This document shows, in pieces, positions 46,425-55,388 of a stretch of DNA of 64,000 nt (positions within the stretch are counted from its first letter, which is position 1; every line of letters starts with the position of its first letter). The notes under the pieces are model-generated. The model was given only the letters and a program-made list of their open reading frames with translations. It made no database searches and was not told where the DNA came from. Source of the DNA: Aquicoccus sp. G2-2 (GTDB lineage Bacteria > Pseudomonadota > Alphaproteobacteria > Rhodobacterales > Rhodobacteraceae); the NCBI RefSeq assembly GCF_034555965.1, contig NZ_JAYDCK010000003.1:62001-126000 (forward strand), read 5' to 3'. The translations under genes were made by a program, and so were the position numbers.

Positions 46425-48582
46425 GGCGCAAGCGCCCGGTGCCTTTGGTCAGCCGCCCAATGATGTGCCCATTACAGCCATGAGCCGCCAAGGCCTCGAT
46501 CGTGGCGTCACATTTGCCTTCCGGCACCGCCGCCAGCAAGCCGCCCGCAGTTTGCGGATCATGCAGCAGCGCATCCTGCGCGCCCTCGAGCGGCGCATCG
46601 GCGCGGTTGGCGGGCATCAGGGTGGAGGAAACACCGGCATCTGACAGCGCGCGCGCGCCCGCATAGAGCGGAATGGCATCGCGGTGCAGGTTCGCATCGA
46701 GGTTTGAGGCGGCGCAGATGGCCTGCACATGCCCGGCAAGGCCAAATCCGGTTACATCGGTCATCGCGTGGGCGCGGGGTGCCAACACCGCCGCTTCGCG
46801 GTTTTGCGGCTGGGCCATGATGGTAAGAGCAGCGGCCACGTCGCGCCCATCGGCCTGTCCGGCCATATCTGCGGCAAGCAGAACGCCCGCGCCGATGGGC
46901 CGCGTGAGGATCAGCACATCACCGGATTTGGCCCCGCCAACCGTGAGCGGCATGGTCTTGGATGTGCCTGTCACGGTGAAGCCGATTGTCAGCTCTGCGC
47001 CCATGGTGGTATGCCCGCCGACCAACTGCGCACCCGCCGCACTCAGAACCTCGGTGGCGACCCCGGTGATTTCTGTCAAGGTTCGCGCCTGCAATTCGGC
47101 GGACATCTGCGGCACGATGATTGACGCCAACCCGGCCTGCGGCTGTGCGCCTATCGCCCAGATATCGCCCAAAGCATGTACCGCCGCGATTCGGGTCATC
47201 AGCGCCGGGTCATCAATCAGGCTGCGCAAATGGTCGGTGCTGATGACCTGAAAGCCGCCGCCGGGCTGGCGGATCACCGCCGCATCGTCGCCCGCACCGG
47301 TGACAACATCACCGGTGGGCTGTGCAAGCGGCTGGAGCGCACCGGAAAGCACACCGCGCCCGACCTTGGCGCCGCAACCGCCGCAGAGCGGTTTGGCGGC
47401 CAGCATTTCGGCCACCCCGGTCGCCAATTCGCCGCTTGCCTGTGGCACCGCCATCGCGGGCAGATCGCTCAGCCGGTCCATGAACGCCCGGTCAATGCGG
47501 TCTTTCCAGCGCCACATGAACCGCCCCGACAGAGCGATGCCAAACTTTTCCGCCATCGCTGATTTGTCGCCCAGCGAGATCAGCTTGAGGAAGTTTTTCT
47601 GCGGGCGCCATGTTTTGCGCCTGCCGCCGGTCAGTGCCGCACGCAGGTTGTGATGCAATATGGGCGCAGCGCGCACGGCAAAGACACCGGCCTTGGGCCG
47701 TGGTGCAACTGGCATTACCGCGCAATCGCCAACCGCGAACAATGCGTCATCGCCGACCACGCCCATATCGGCGTTGATTTCTATGAACCCGTTTTGCTGG
47801 GGCAAATCTGTCTGCCTGATCCAGTGATGCGCAAATGCCCCTGCCGCACCGACACAAAGGGTCGCCGCAATCGGGGGCTGCCCATCAAGCCGCACCTGAT
47901 CGGCACAGACTTCAACCACGCGGGCGCTGGTTTTGACGACGATCCCCAATGCGTCCATCGCTGCCAACAGCCGCTGACGGGCTTTGGCTCCGACACCGGA
48001 AATCTGCGTGTCTGTTTCGATTACCGTTATGCGCGGGGTAACACCTGCCGTCTGCAATGCATGAGCCATCGCCATGGCGAGTTCGCATCCGGCAACGCCG
48101 CCGCCGATGACCGCGACATCGGCGGCAACCTGCCCCTGTGTCGCCTGTGTGAGAAACTCTCGCCACCGTGCGGCATATGTATCCAGAGGCTTGGCCCCAA
48201 TGCCATGCTCGGCAAATCCCGGCAGGTCCATCTTTGCCGTGATGCCAATATCGAATGAGGCCACATCATAGGCCACGGGCGCGCGCCCCTCCAGCGTCAC
48301 TTCGCGGCGCATGCGCTCAATGCCCGCTGCCTTGTCAAGAATAAGCCGCGCCCCGGCATGACGGCAGAGCCGCACCAGATCAATCTCAAGCTCATCGCGC
48401 GTGTAATGCCCCGCCACATAACCCGGCAACATCCCCGTATAGGGTGCCGTTGGCCCCGGATTGATCACCGTGAGGCGCGCACCGGGCAGCGGGTTCATCC
48501 CCCACGCCTTCAGCACCAGTGCATGCGCGTGGCCGCCGCCAATCAAGACCAGATCGCGTGTATAGGGCACTGTCGTCAGCAC
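46417..48582 (-). CDS. selD: Flavoprotein-SelD fusion, selenophosphate synthase
   Basis: 721 residues. About 1-370 is an NDH-2/sulfide-quinone-reductase-like FAD oxidoreductase: LVLIGGGHAHALVLKAWGM (first dinucleotide fold), AVIGGGVAGCELAMAMA (second fold) and DALFAVGDCAVM (FAD). About 390-721 is selenide water dikinase. LCGGCGAKVG has Cys in the catalytic position that can be Sec in other species, then GDDAAVI and LVGGHTTMGAELTIG. The fusion form is known in bacteria; the flavin part may reduce a selenium source. No selA or selB is in the window, so the local pathway is seleno-tRNA. It lies downstream of znuB on the same strand. Confidence 0.93.
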   Translation of the reverse strand: MLTTVPYTRDLVLIGGGHAHALVLKAWGMNPLPGARLTVINPGPTAPYTGMLPGYVAGHYTRDELEIDLVRLCRHAGARLILDKAAGIERMRREVTLEGRAPVAYDVASFDIGITAKMDLPGFAEHGIGAKPLDTYAARWREFLTQATQGQVAADVAVIGGGVAGCELAMAMAHALQTAGVTPRITVIETDTQISGVGAKARQRLLAAMDALGIVVKTSARVVEVCADQVRLDGQPPIAATLCVGAAGAFAHHWIRQTDLPQQNGFIEINADMGVVGDDALFAVGDCAVMPVAPRPKAGVFAVRAAPILHHNLRAALTGGRRKTWRPQKNFLKLISLGDKSAMAEKFGIALSGRFMWRWKDRIDRAFMDRLSDLPAMAVPQASGELATGVAEMLAAKPLCGGCGAKVGRGVLSGALQPLAQPTGDVVTGAGDDAAVIRQPGGGFQVISTDHLRSLIDDPALMTRIAAVHALGDIWAIGAQPQAGLASIIVPQMSAELQARTLTEITGVATEVLSAAGAQLVGGHTTMGAELTIGFTVTGTSKTMPLTVGGAKSGDVLILTRPIGAGVLLAADMAGQADGRDVAAALTIMAQPQNREAAVLAPRAHAMTDVTGFGLAGHVQAICAASNLDANLHRDAIPLYAGARALSDAGVSSTLMPANRADAPLEGAQDALLHDPQTAGGLLAAVPEGKCDATIEALAAHGCNGHIIGRLTKGTGRLRLN

Positions 48583-48645
48583 AGGAGATATGTCTTCATG
48601 GTCATTGTTGGTTTCCGTCAGATGGTTTCGGCTTGCGGTTGCGTC

Positions 48646-49437
48646 CTATGCCGCCTTGCGAACTGTGTGTGAGAGAATGAAAAACCCGGCGGCGAGGCAG
48701 ACAATAGTGGGGCCGGTGGGCGTGTCAAAGGCGAAGGCCAACGCCAGCCCGCCAAGTGACGCGGCGATGCCGAGTGCACAGGCCAACACCGCCATACGTT
48801 CCGGGGTTGTCGAAAGCGGGCGTGCGGCGGCGGCGGGGATAATCAGCATGGCCGCGATAAGCAGCGCTCCGACGACCTTTATCGCCACCGCAACGACCAG
48901 CGCGAGCGCCAATGTAAGGACCAGTTGTTCGCGCTTGGGATCAATGCCGGACGCGTAGGCCAGATCGGTGTTGAGCGTGGTGGTAAGCAGGGCCGACCAG
49001 CGCGCCCAGACCAGCAGCAACACCAGCAAGGCACCACCCCAGATCACGATGAGATCGGATTTCGTGACGGCAAGGATGTCTCCGAAGAGATAGGCCATAA
49101 GGTCGATCCGCACGCCATGCAGGAAACTGACCGCGACAAGGCCGAAGGCAATGGCGGAATGGGCGAGCACCCCAAGCAGCGTATCAACCGCCTGTCCGCG
49201 CCCCGAAAGTGCGCTGACCGTGCTGGCCATGGCAAGGGCGACGACAAGCACGCCGGTGAAAACCGACAGGCCAAAGCCGAGAGAGAGCGCCACACCGAGA
49301 AGGGCAGCATGGGCCGTGGCATCGCCGAAATACGCCATCTTGCGCCAGACCACGAAACAGCCCAGCGGCGCCGTGGCGATGGCAACGCCAAGCCCGGCCA
49401 ATGCGGCGCGCACCAGAAAATCATCAAGCAGCGTCAT
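48646..49437 (-). CDS. znuB: ZnuB, zinc ABC transporter permease
   Basis: 263 residues from ATG 49437 (M-T-L-L-D-D-F). Further upstream starts lie inside znuC and are rejected. About eight hydrophobic segments are seen, with GCFVVWRKMAYFGDATAHAALLGVALSLG near the start, typical of the ABC-3 permease family. The start overlaps the znuC end by 14 bases. It forms the inner-membrane channel for zinc with ZnuC as ATPase and ZnuA as binding protein. The 3' end is followed 63 bases later by the selD fusion. Confidence 0.93.
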   Translation of the reverse strand: MTLLDDFLVRAALAGLGVAIATAPLGCFVVWRKMAYFGDATAHAALLGVALSLGFGLSVFTGVLVVALAMASTVSALSGRGQAVDTLLGVLAHSAIAFGLVAVSFLHGVRIDLMAYLFGDILAVTKSDLIVIWGGALLVLLLVWARWSALLTTTLNTDLAYASGIDPKREQLVLTLALALVVAVAIKVVGALLIAAMLIIPAAAARPLSTTPERMAVLACALGIAASLGGLALAFAFDTPTGPTIVCLAAGFFILSHTVRKAA

Positions 49438-50169
49438 GTTCATTTCCATTCGTATGCGTATGGTCATGCGCGTGATCGTGTTCATGCCGGTAGAGCGCCA
49501 GAGCGCCATGAGTCCCGCTGCCGAAAAGCGCGCGGTATTCCGGGGCCGAGGCAACATGTTCGGGGGCACCGACGCAGCAGACATGGGTGTTGAGACAGAT
49601 CACCCGGTCGGACGCTGCCATCACCACATGCAACTCATGGCTGACCATCAACACGGCGCAGCCAAGGGTGCTGCGTAGGTCTTCGATCTTTTTATAAAAC
49701 GCGGCAGAGCCGGGTTGATCGAGGCCTTGGGTGGCTTCATCAAGAATCAACAGATCAGGGCGGGCAAGCAGGGCACGAGCGAGCAATACACGTTGAAACT
49801 GCCCGCCAGAAAGCGCCGACATCTGCCGTGCGGCCAGCGCGCCGACTCCGGCTTGGTCAAGCGCATTCTGTGCTGCGGCATCAGCGACGCGGGTGGGCAG
49901 CGACAGGAAGCGGCGGACGGTGAGCGGTAAGGTCGGATCGACATGGAGCCGTTGCGGCACATACCCGATGCGCAGACCGGGGAGCGGGTGATGCGCCCCG
50001 CGCTTGGCGTTAACGCGCCGATGATGGCGCGCAGGAGTGTGGTTTTTCCTGAGCCATTGGGGCCGACGATGGTGACAATCTCGCCCCGCTCGATCGCAAG
50101 ATCGACATGTGTCAGCGCGGCATGACCATTCAGCGTGACGCTGACGCCGGCAATATCGACGAGGCTCAT
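49424..50169 (-). pseudogene. znuC: ZnuC, zinc ABC transporter ATPase, frameshifted
   Basis: The first frame (50169 down to about 49980) has Walker A GPNGSGKTTLLRAIIG. The second frame, to 49424, has the ABC signature LSGGQFQRVLLARALL, Walker B LLILDEATQG and the switch HELHVV. One missing base in the CCCCGG stretch at 49977-49982 (plus-strand coordinates) separates them; repair gives VPQRL after LRIGY and 248 residues, the normal size. The tail is His-rich (HEHDHAHDHTHTNGNEHD), often seen in zinc transport ATPases. It is coupled upstream to zur by ATGA. An intact transporter on either side suggests a sequence error. Confidence 0.87.
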
Positions 50170-50645
50170 TGCGCGGTGTCCTGACAGTTCGGACAGAGGC
50201 CTTCGGCTTCGATCACAGCGCGTTCAATGGTGAAGCCTGCCGCACGCGCCACCCGCCCGAGCGCGCCTTTGCGCGGGTCGCCATGGGCTTCGGCAACGCC
50301 GGAGCAGGCCCGGCAGATGAGAAACGCTGGCGCGTGGCGTTCGCCCATATTGGTGCAGGCGATGAAGGCGTTAAGCCGTTCAATCTTGTGCGCAAAGCCG
50401 TGCGATACCAGAAAATCAAGCGCCCGGTAGGCGATTGGGGGTTGGGTGCCCAGCCCTTCTTCGCGCAGGCGATCGAGGATTTCATAGGCGCCGAGCGCGC
50501 GGTGCTCTTCCAGCAGGATTTCCAGCACCCGACGGCGTTGCGGGGTGAATTGCAGGCGCTCTGCTTCGCAATAGCGCGCAGCGGCCGCTACACCGTCCGT
50601 GATGCAGCCGGAATGGTCGTGACGTTTGAAGCCGAGAGTGTCCAA
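50166..50645 (-). CDS. zur: Zur, zinc-responsive Fur-family repressor
   Basis: 159 residues. Fur-family layout: N-terminal winged helix with FTPQRRRVLEILLEEHRALGAYEILDRL and IAYRALDFLVSHGFAHKIERLNAFIAC, then the dimer/zinc domain with the structural pairs CRAC and CPNC. With zinc bound it represses znu genes. It is divergent from znuA over an 82-88-base region holding two palindromes and heads the zur-znuC-znuB operon. Confidence 0.93.
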   Translation of the reverse strand: MDTLGFKRHDHSGCITDGVAAAARYCEAERLQFTPQRRRVLEILLEEHRALGAYEILDRLREEGLGTQPPIAYRALDFLVSHGFAHKIERLNAFIACTNMGERHAPAFLICRACSGVAEAHGDPRKGALGRVARAAGFTIERAVIEAEGLCPNCQDTAQ

Positions 50646-50670
50646 TTATGCCTCCGCACAGTTTGCGCTT

Positions 50671-50688
50671 GAAATGTTATGACATCAC
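50671..50688. promoter_or_regulatory. Candidate Zur box 1
   Basis: GAAATGTTATGACATCAC matches the alphaproteobacterial Zur-type palindrome (ATGTTAT-ACAT core) at 12 of 18 symmetric positions. It lies 26 bases upstream of the zur start, between zur and znuA. Confidence 0.7.
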
Positions 50689-50709
50689 AATTATCAAGCA
50701 AGCCTGATT

Positions 50710-50724
50710 TGTTACAAAATAACA
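50710..50724. promoter_or_regulatory. Candidate Zur box 2
   Basis: TGTTA-CAAAA-TAACA, a perfect five-base inverted repeat in the same intergenic region, 3-9 bases upstream of the znuA start codons. Binding here would block znuA translation-start-proximal transcription. Confidence 0.55.
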
Positions 50725-50733
50725 GGAATGTCA

Positions 50734-51729
50734 ATGAAAAATCTGCGAAGCGTGACGGTTGTAGGGCTGTGGTTGAGTATGGTTGCAACTTGGGCAGGGG
50801 CGGAGGTGCCGCGCGTGGTGACAGACATTGCGCCGGTGCAGGGTCTGGTTGCACGAGTGATGCAGGGCGTCGGGGCACCGAGTGTGCTTCTACCGCCCGG
50901 CGCATCGCCGCATACGTATGCGCTGCGCCCATCAAATGCGGTGACGTTGCAGAATGCACAGGCGATTTTCTATGTCTCGGGCAAGCTCGAGCCGTGGCTT
51001 GTTGATGCGGTGGCACCGATTGCCGGGCAGGCGAGGTTGGTAGAGCTTCTTGAGCAGCCCGGGAGTGTGCGATTGGCGTTTCGCGATGGCGCGGTGTTTG
51101 CAGGAGGGCCGGAGGATCATGAAGGTCAAGTAGATCATGATGAACATGGAGATGAAGCTGCGGATGACCATGACGAACCCCATGACGATCCCCATGGCCA
51201 TGCCCATGAGGGGCTTGATCCGCATGCGTGGCTCGACCCGGAAAATGGCCGGGTCTGGTTGGGCGTGATTGCCGACACGCTGGCGGCGCTTGATCCGGAA
51301 AATGCCGCGCAATATCGGGCCAACGCGGCCGCCGGGCAGGCCGAGTTGGCCGCACTGGAGCGCGAGATCGCAGCGGAACTGGCCCCGCTGACGGCGCGGC
51401 ATTTTGTTGTCTATCACGACGCTTATCACTATTTTGAAGTCCGGTTCGGGTTGCGTGCGACGGCGGCGATTGCGGGGTCCGACGCCGCCGCGCCGGGGCC
51501 GCGCCGGATTGCGCGGATCAGGGATGTCATCGGGACGGATGGTGTGGCTTGTGTCTTTTCTGAGCCGCAGTTCAACCGTGGCTTGATCGACAGCGTTCTT
51601 GGCGGCGGCCCGGCGCGGGTCGCACTGCTTGATCCGCTGGGCACAGAGATCGCGCCCGGGGCCGGGTTTTACCCGGCGCTGATCGGATCGGTGGCGGACA
51701 GGATTGTGCAGTGTCTGGCTGAAAAGTAG
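50734..51729 (+). CDS. znuA: ZnuA, periplasmic zinc-binding protein
   Basis: 331 residues from ATG 50734, six bases after AGGA; ATG 50728 is possible. The signal peptide ends ATWAGA. Zinc-binding SBP (cluster A-I) patterns: DIAPVQGLVARVMQGVG, GASPHTYALRPS with the first His, and LDPHAWLDPENG and FVVYHDAYHYFE with two further His. A long Asp/His/Glu-rich loop lies between (about residues 125-160; DHDEPHDDPHGHAHEG), the zinc-scavenging loop typical of ZnuA. It is divergent from zur and likely controlled by the two palindromes. Confidence 0.95.
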   Translation: MKNLRSVTVVGLWLSMVATWAGAEVPRVVTDIAPVQGLVARVMQGVGAPSVLLPPGASPHTYALRPSNAVTLQNAQAIFYVSGKLEPWLVDAVAPIAGQARLVELLEQPGSVRLAFRDGAVFAGGPEDHEGQVDHDEHGDEAADDHDEPHDDPHGHAHEGLDPHAWLDPENGRVWLGVIADTLAALDPENAAQYRANAAAGQAELAALEREIAAELAPLTARHFVVYHDAYHYFEVRFGLRATAAIAGSDAAAPGPRRIARIRDVIGTDGVACVFSEPQFNRGLIDSVLGGGPARVALLDPLGTEIAPGAGFYPALIGSVADRIVQCLAEK

Positions 51730-51906
51730 CGCCAGAGCCATTCGCCGTGTGTTTGTTTCAGACCTGCCCGGCGCACGCTTAATGCAATGTAGCGTGTTTT
51801 GCGGTTTTGGCATTGACCTTCCCGCGTTGGCTTCCCTTGATGGGCGGGCCGAAAGGCTTTGGGGAGCAATGCGCTCTGCTTCCCCGGTCCGGCGGAGAGG
51901 TTTACC

Positions 51907-52821
51907 ATGTCGAACGCAACATTTTCGCCCAAGCCCGCCAGCGGGGCCGAGACATCCTTGATCTGGCGGGCAGCACCGACGATCTTCGTGCTGTTCTGGG
52001 CGGGCGGCTACAGCTTTGCCAAGCTTGGGCTGGCGCATATTGAGCCGATCACGATGCTGGTAATTCGCTTTGCATTGGCGGCGCTTATACTTGGCGTATT
52101 GCTGAGCTTCATGAAGGTGGCATGGCCAAAACGCGCCGGACATTGGGCGGCGCTGGCGCTGTCGGGTCTGTTGATGCAAAGCGCCTATTTCGGGTTTGGC
52201 TACATGGCGATGAAGTCCGGCGTGAACGCGGGCACGATGCCGATCCTGATGGCACTGCAACCGCTTCTGGTGGCGGGCGCCTCGTTCTGGCTTGCGCCGG
52301 GAACAGGCACTGGGCTGAGGCTTTGGCTGGGGCTGTTGCTGGGCTTTGCCGGGGTGGTGTTGGTGGTGGTTTCGGGTGACTCGCTGGGGCCGAGCCCGAT
52401 GACAGGGCTTCTGTTCGCGACCGGCGCGCTTATTGCGATCACGGTGGTGACACTGTTCGAGAAATGGCACAGCTATGACACGCATCCACTGGTCGGCAGT
52501 CTTGTGCAATATGTCGTCGGGTTCTTTTCGCTTTTGCCGGTGGCAATGATCTGGGAGACCGGAAAAATAGACTGGGCGCCGGAACTTGTCGTTTCGCTAA
52601 TTTACCTGGTGATTGGCAACTCGTTGATTTCAATCACCTTGTTCGTGGGGCTGGTGCATCGCGGCAATGCCACGCGCATTTCGGCGCTGATGTATCTGGT
52701 GCCGCCGCTGGCGCTGTTTCTGGCGTGGCTTATTCTGGGTGAGGTTCTGGCCCCGCTGGCCTTCGGGGGGTTCCTGCTTTCGGTTGCCGGAGTTTACCTG
52801 GTGAACCGGGCGACGGCCTGA
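51907..52821 (+). CDS. EamA/DMT-family transporter
   Basis: 304 residues from ATG 51907, behind GGAGAGG. Ten hydrophobic segments in two EamA halves; the first begins LFWAGGYSFAKLGLAHIEPITMLVIRF, the second ends YLVPPLALFLAWLILGEVLAPLAFGGFLLSVAGVYLV. These are inner-membrane drug/metabolite exporters, often for amino acids or metabolites; substrate unknown. It stands between znuA and the catabolic island, followed by repeat copy 3. Confidence 0.88.
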   Translation: MSNATFSPKPASGAETSLIWRAAPTIFVLFWAGGYSFAKLGLAHIEPITMLVIRFALAALILGVLLSFMKVAWPKRAGHWAALALSGLLMQSAYFGFGYMAMKSGVNAGTMPILMALQPLLVAGASFWLAPGTGTGLRLWLGLLLGFAGVVLVVVSGDSLGPSPMTGLLFATGALIAITVVTLFEKWHSYDTHPLVGSLVQYVVGFFSLLPVAMIWETGKIDWAPELVVSLIYLVIGNSLISITLFVGLVHRGNATRISALMYLVPPLALFLAWLILGEVLAPLAFGGFLLSVAGVYLVNRATA

Positions 52822-52866
52822 GCACCAGGTTTGCGCATGGCACACCGGACATGGGCGGCAGGAGAT

Positions 52867-52889
52867 GGATATTTCTGGCAAAATGAAGC
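52867..52889 (+). repeat. GGATATTT...GCAAAATGAAGC repeat, copy 3
   Basis: Third copy of the 23-base element, 46 bases after the EamA stop. It has C instead of A after GGATATTT, otherwise like copy 2. Unlike the other two, the next gene is on the same strand. Confidence 0.65.
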
Positions 52890-52970
52890 GAGGGCGTGGC
52901 GCAAAATTGCGAGCCGGTTGACAAGCGCCGGGCCGGACGCTCCCTTGAATGTGAAAACCGGAAAGGGCGG

Positions 52971-53753
52971 ATGATGAAAATGACGACGAACCACTTCAAA
53001 CGGGCGATTGCACGCGGTGAGCGACAGGTCGGTATCTGGCATTCGCTGCGCGACCGGGCGATCACGGAGATGCTGGGCGATTGCGGGTTCGACTGGCTGT
53101 TGATTGATTGCGAACACACGCCCAATTCGGAAGCTGATGTGTTGGCGGCGTTGCAGGCGCTTTCGGGAAGTGCGACGGAGCCGGTAGTGCGCCCTACCCA
53201 TCTTGAAGTGGCGGAGATCAAGCGGCTTTTGGACGTGGGCGCGCGTAATCTGTTGGTGCCCTATGTGCAGAGCGTGGAGGAGGCGGAGCTTGCGGCGGCA
53301 GCGGTGGCTTATCCGCCAGAGGGCATCAGAGGTGTCAGCACCGGCTCACGGGCGAGCCGCTATGGCGCGGTGGCCACGTATTTCACCCGCGCGCGGGAGG
53401 AAATTTGTCTTATCGTGCAGGTCGAGACACAAACCGCGCTGGACCGCTTGGAGGAGATTGCGGCGGTACCGGGGATTGATGGGATATTCATCGGGCCGGC
53501 CGATCTGGCGGCAAGCATGGGGCACCCCGGCAATCCGAAGCACCCGGATGTGCATGAGGCGATCTTAACCGGCATGGCGCGGATCAGGGCAGCGGGCAAA
53601 CCGGCGGGATTTTTATCGCGCGATCAAGAGCTTCTGGAAGAAGTGGTGACGGCGGGCGGCGTGTTCATTGCGGTGGACACGGATATGGCGCTTCTCAGGG
53701 AGGGGGCGCTGGGGCGGCTGGAGCGGTGCAGTGACTGGAAATCCAGAGGCTGA
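52971..53753 (+). CDS. HpcH/HpaI-family class II aldolase
   Basis: 260 residues from ATG 52971 (M-M-K-M-T-T); alternatives at 52974 and 52980. Family patterns: QVGIWHSLRDRAITEMLGDCGFDWLLIDCEHTPNS, VRPTHLEVAEIKRLLDVGARNLLVPYVQS, IVQVETQTALDRLEEI (metal Glu) and GIFIGPADLAASMGHPG (metal Asp). These cleave 2-keto-3-deoxy acids to pyruvate and an aldehyde (for example 2-keto-3-deoxyrhamnonate or 4-hydroxy-2-oxoheptanedioate). It is first of three tightly spaced genes with an SDR and an FAH-family hydrolase, which fits sugar-acid breakdown. Confidence 0.9.
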   Translation: MMKMTTNHFKRAIARGERQVGIWHSLRDRAITEMLGDCGFDWLLIDCEHTPNSEADVLAALQALSGSATEPVVRPTHLEVAEIKRLLDVGARNLLVPYVQSVEEAELAAAAVAYPPEGIRGVSTGSRASRYGAVATYFTRAREEICLIVQVETQTALDRLEEIAAVPGIDGIFIGPADLAASMGHPGNPKHPDVHEAILTGMARIRAAGKPAGFLSRDQELLEEVVTAGGVFIAVDTDMALLREGALGRLERCSDWKSRG

Positions 53754-53772
53754 CGGTAGGAAAGGGGGCTGC

Positions 53773-54510
53773 ATGGAAAAGAGCATCATCATCACCGGCG
53801 CAGGGCGCGGTATCGGCAAGGCGAGCGCGGAGGCGTTCTTGGAGGCCGGGTGGCGCGTTGGATTAATCGGGCGCACCGGCGTCGCGTTGGAGGCGGTTGC
53901 GGCAGAGTATGAACGGGCGCTTGTGCTGGAATGTGATGTGACCGATGAAGCGGCGGTGGCGGGCGCATTTCAGCGCGCGATGGGGGCTTGGGGACGGCTT
54001 GATGTGCTTTTCAACAATGCGGGCGTGTCGCTGCTTTCGGCAACGATTGATGAAATTGACGTGGCCGATTGGCGCCGCGTGATCGATATCAACCTGACCG
54101 GCAGTTTTATTTGTGCCAAGCAGGCGTTTGCGGTGATGAAGGCGCAGACGCCGCAAGGTGGGCGGATCATCAACAACGGGTCCGTTTCCGCCTATGTCCC
54201 GCGCTGGGGATCGGCGGGTTATACCGCCTCAAAGCACGGAATCACCGGGCTGACCCGTGCGATTTCGCTGGATGGGCGGCCATATTCGATTGCGTGCGGA
54301 CAAATTGACATTGGTAATGCGCTGACTGAAATGGCGGCAAAAATGGTGGATGGGATGCCGCAGGCGGATGGGGAAACAAGACCAGAGCCGGTGATGGATG
54401 TGGGGCATGTGGCGGCGTCGGTGCTGCACATGGCAGAGTTGCCGCTTGAGGCGAACGTGCAGTTTATGACAGTGATGGCGACGAACATGCCCTATATCGG
54501 GCGCGGCTGA
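53773..54510 (+). CDS. Short-chain dehydrogenase/reductase
   Basis: 245 residues from ATG 53773. Classical SDR motifs: IIITGAGRGIGKASAEAFL (cofactor loop), VLFNNAGVSLL, NNGSVSAYVPRWGS and YTASKHG (Ser-Tyr-Lys). It lies 19 bases after the aldolase gene and 29 before the FAH gene. In non-phosphorylative deoxy-sugar routes an SDR oxidises the 2-keto-3-deoxy acid at C4 and an FAH hydrolase then cleaves the diketo product; the same role is likely here but not proven. Confidence 0.88.
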   Translation: MEKSIIITGAGRGIGKASAEAFLEAGWRVGLIGRTGVALEAVAAEYERALVLECDVTDEAAVAGAFQRAMGAWGRLDVLFNNAGVSLLSATIDEIDVADWRRVIDINLTGSFICAKQAFAVMKAQTPQGGRIINNGSVSAYVPRWGSAGYTASKHGITGLTRAISLDGRPYSIACGQIDIGNALTEMAAKMVDGMPQADGETRPEPVMDVGHVAASVLHMAELPLEANVQFMTVMATNMPYIGRG

Positions 54511-54539
54511 CCGGGCCTTGTGAGAACAGGAGAAAGACA

Positions 54540-55385
54540 ATGAAACTTTTACGATTTGGCCAAGCAGGGCAGGAAAAGCCGGGCCTGCTGGACGCGGACG
54601 GGGTGGTGCGCGATCTTTCAGGCAGGGTGGCGGATTTTGCCGGTGGTGGGGTTTCGATCGAGGCGTTGGAGACGATCCGGACGATCGAGCCGGAAAGCCT
54701 GCCGCCGGTGCCGCAACCGGGGCGGCTTGGGCCGTGTCTTGGCATGGTGCCGAATTTCTACTGTATCGGGTTGAATTATTCCCGCCACGCCGAAGAGGCG
54801 GGGATGGCCAAGCCGAAAGAACCGATCATTTTTTCCAAGGCGGCTTCGGCGCTTTCGGGTCCGGATGACCCGGTGATCCTGCCACATGGGGCGAAGAAGG
54901 GCGATTGGGAGGTCGAACTTGGCGTGGTGATCGGGCGCGAGGCGCATTATGTGGCTGAGCCTGACGCGCTGTCTTATGTGGCGGGCTATTGCACGGTCAA
55001 CGACGTGAGCGAGCGAGCGTTCCAGATTGAGCGCAGCGGGCAATGGATAAAAGGCAAATCCGCGCCCAGCTTCGGCCCGGTGGGGCCGTATCTGGTGACG
55101 CCAGAGGAGGTGGGCGACCCGCAGGCGCTCAGGCTGTGGTTGTCGCTCAATGGTGACGTGGTGCAGGATTCGACGACCAGCGACATGATTTTCGGGGTGG
55201 CCGAGATTGTCGCGCATATGAGCCAGTTCATGAAGTTGGTGCCGGGCGATATCATCGCCACCGGCACGCCTTCGGGTGTCGGGATGGGGATGAAACCACC
55301 GCGTTTCCTGCGCACCGGGGACGTGCTGGAACTTGAGGTCGAAGGGCTGGGCCGCCAGCGTCAGGAGATCGTGGCGGCCCGCTGA
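54540..55385 (+). CDS. Fumarylacetoacetate hydrolase-family protein
   Basis: 281 residues behind AGGAGAAAGACA. FAH patterns: YCIGLNYSRHAEEAGMAKP, IIFSKAASALSGPDDPVILP, WEVELGVVIGR (metal Glu/Asp strand), GYCTVNDVSERAFQIE and PGDIIATGTPSGVGMGMKPPRFL. It acts on 2,4-diketo or acylpyruvate-type acids. The arrangement aldolase-SDR-FAH suggests 2,4-diketo-3-deoxy acid hydrolysis. It ends three bases from the convergent uronate dehydrogenase-like gene. Confidence 0.9.
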   Translation: MKLLRFGQAGQEKPGLLDADGVVRDLSGRVADFAGGGVSIEALETIRTIEPESLPPVPQPGRLGPCLGMVPNFYCIGLNYSRHAEEAGMAKPKEPIIFSKAASALSGPDDPVILPHGAKKGDWEVELGVVIGREAHYVAEPDALSYVAGYCTVNDVSERAFQIERSGQWIKGKSAPSFGPVGPYLVTPEEVGDPQALRLWLSLNGDVVQDSTTSDMIFGVAEIVAHMSQFMKLVPGDIIATGTPSGVGMGMKPPRFLRTGDVLELEVEGLGRQRQEIVAAR

Positions 55386-55388
55386 GGC

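Noticed and set aside
47380-47410. Selenocysteine in SelD
   Set aside because: The catalytic motif reads Cys (LCGGCGAK) with an ordinary TGC codon; no in-frame TGA occurs in the gene.
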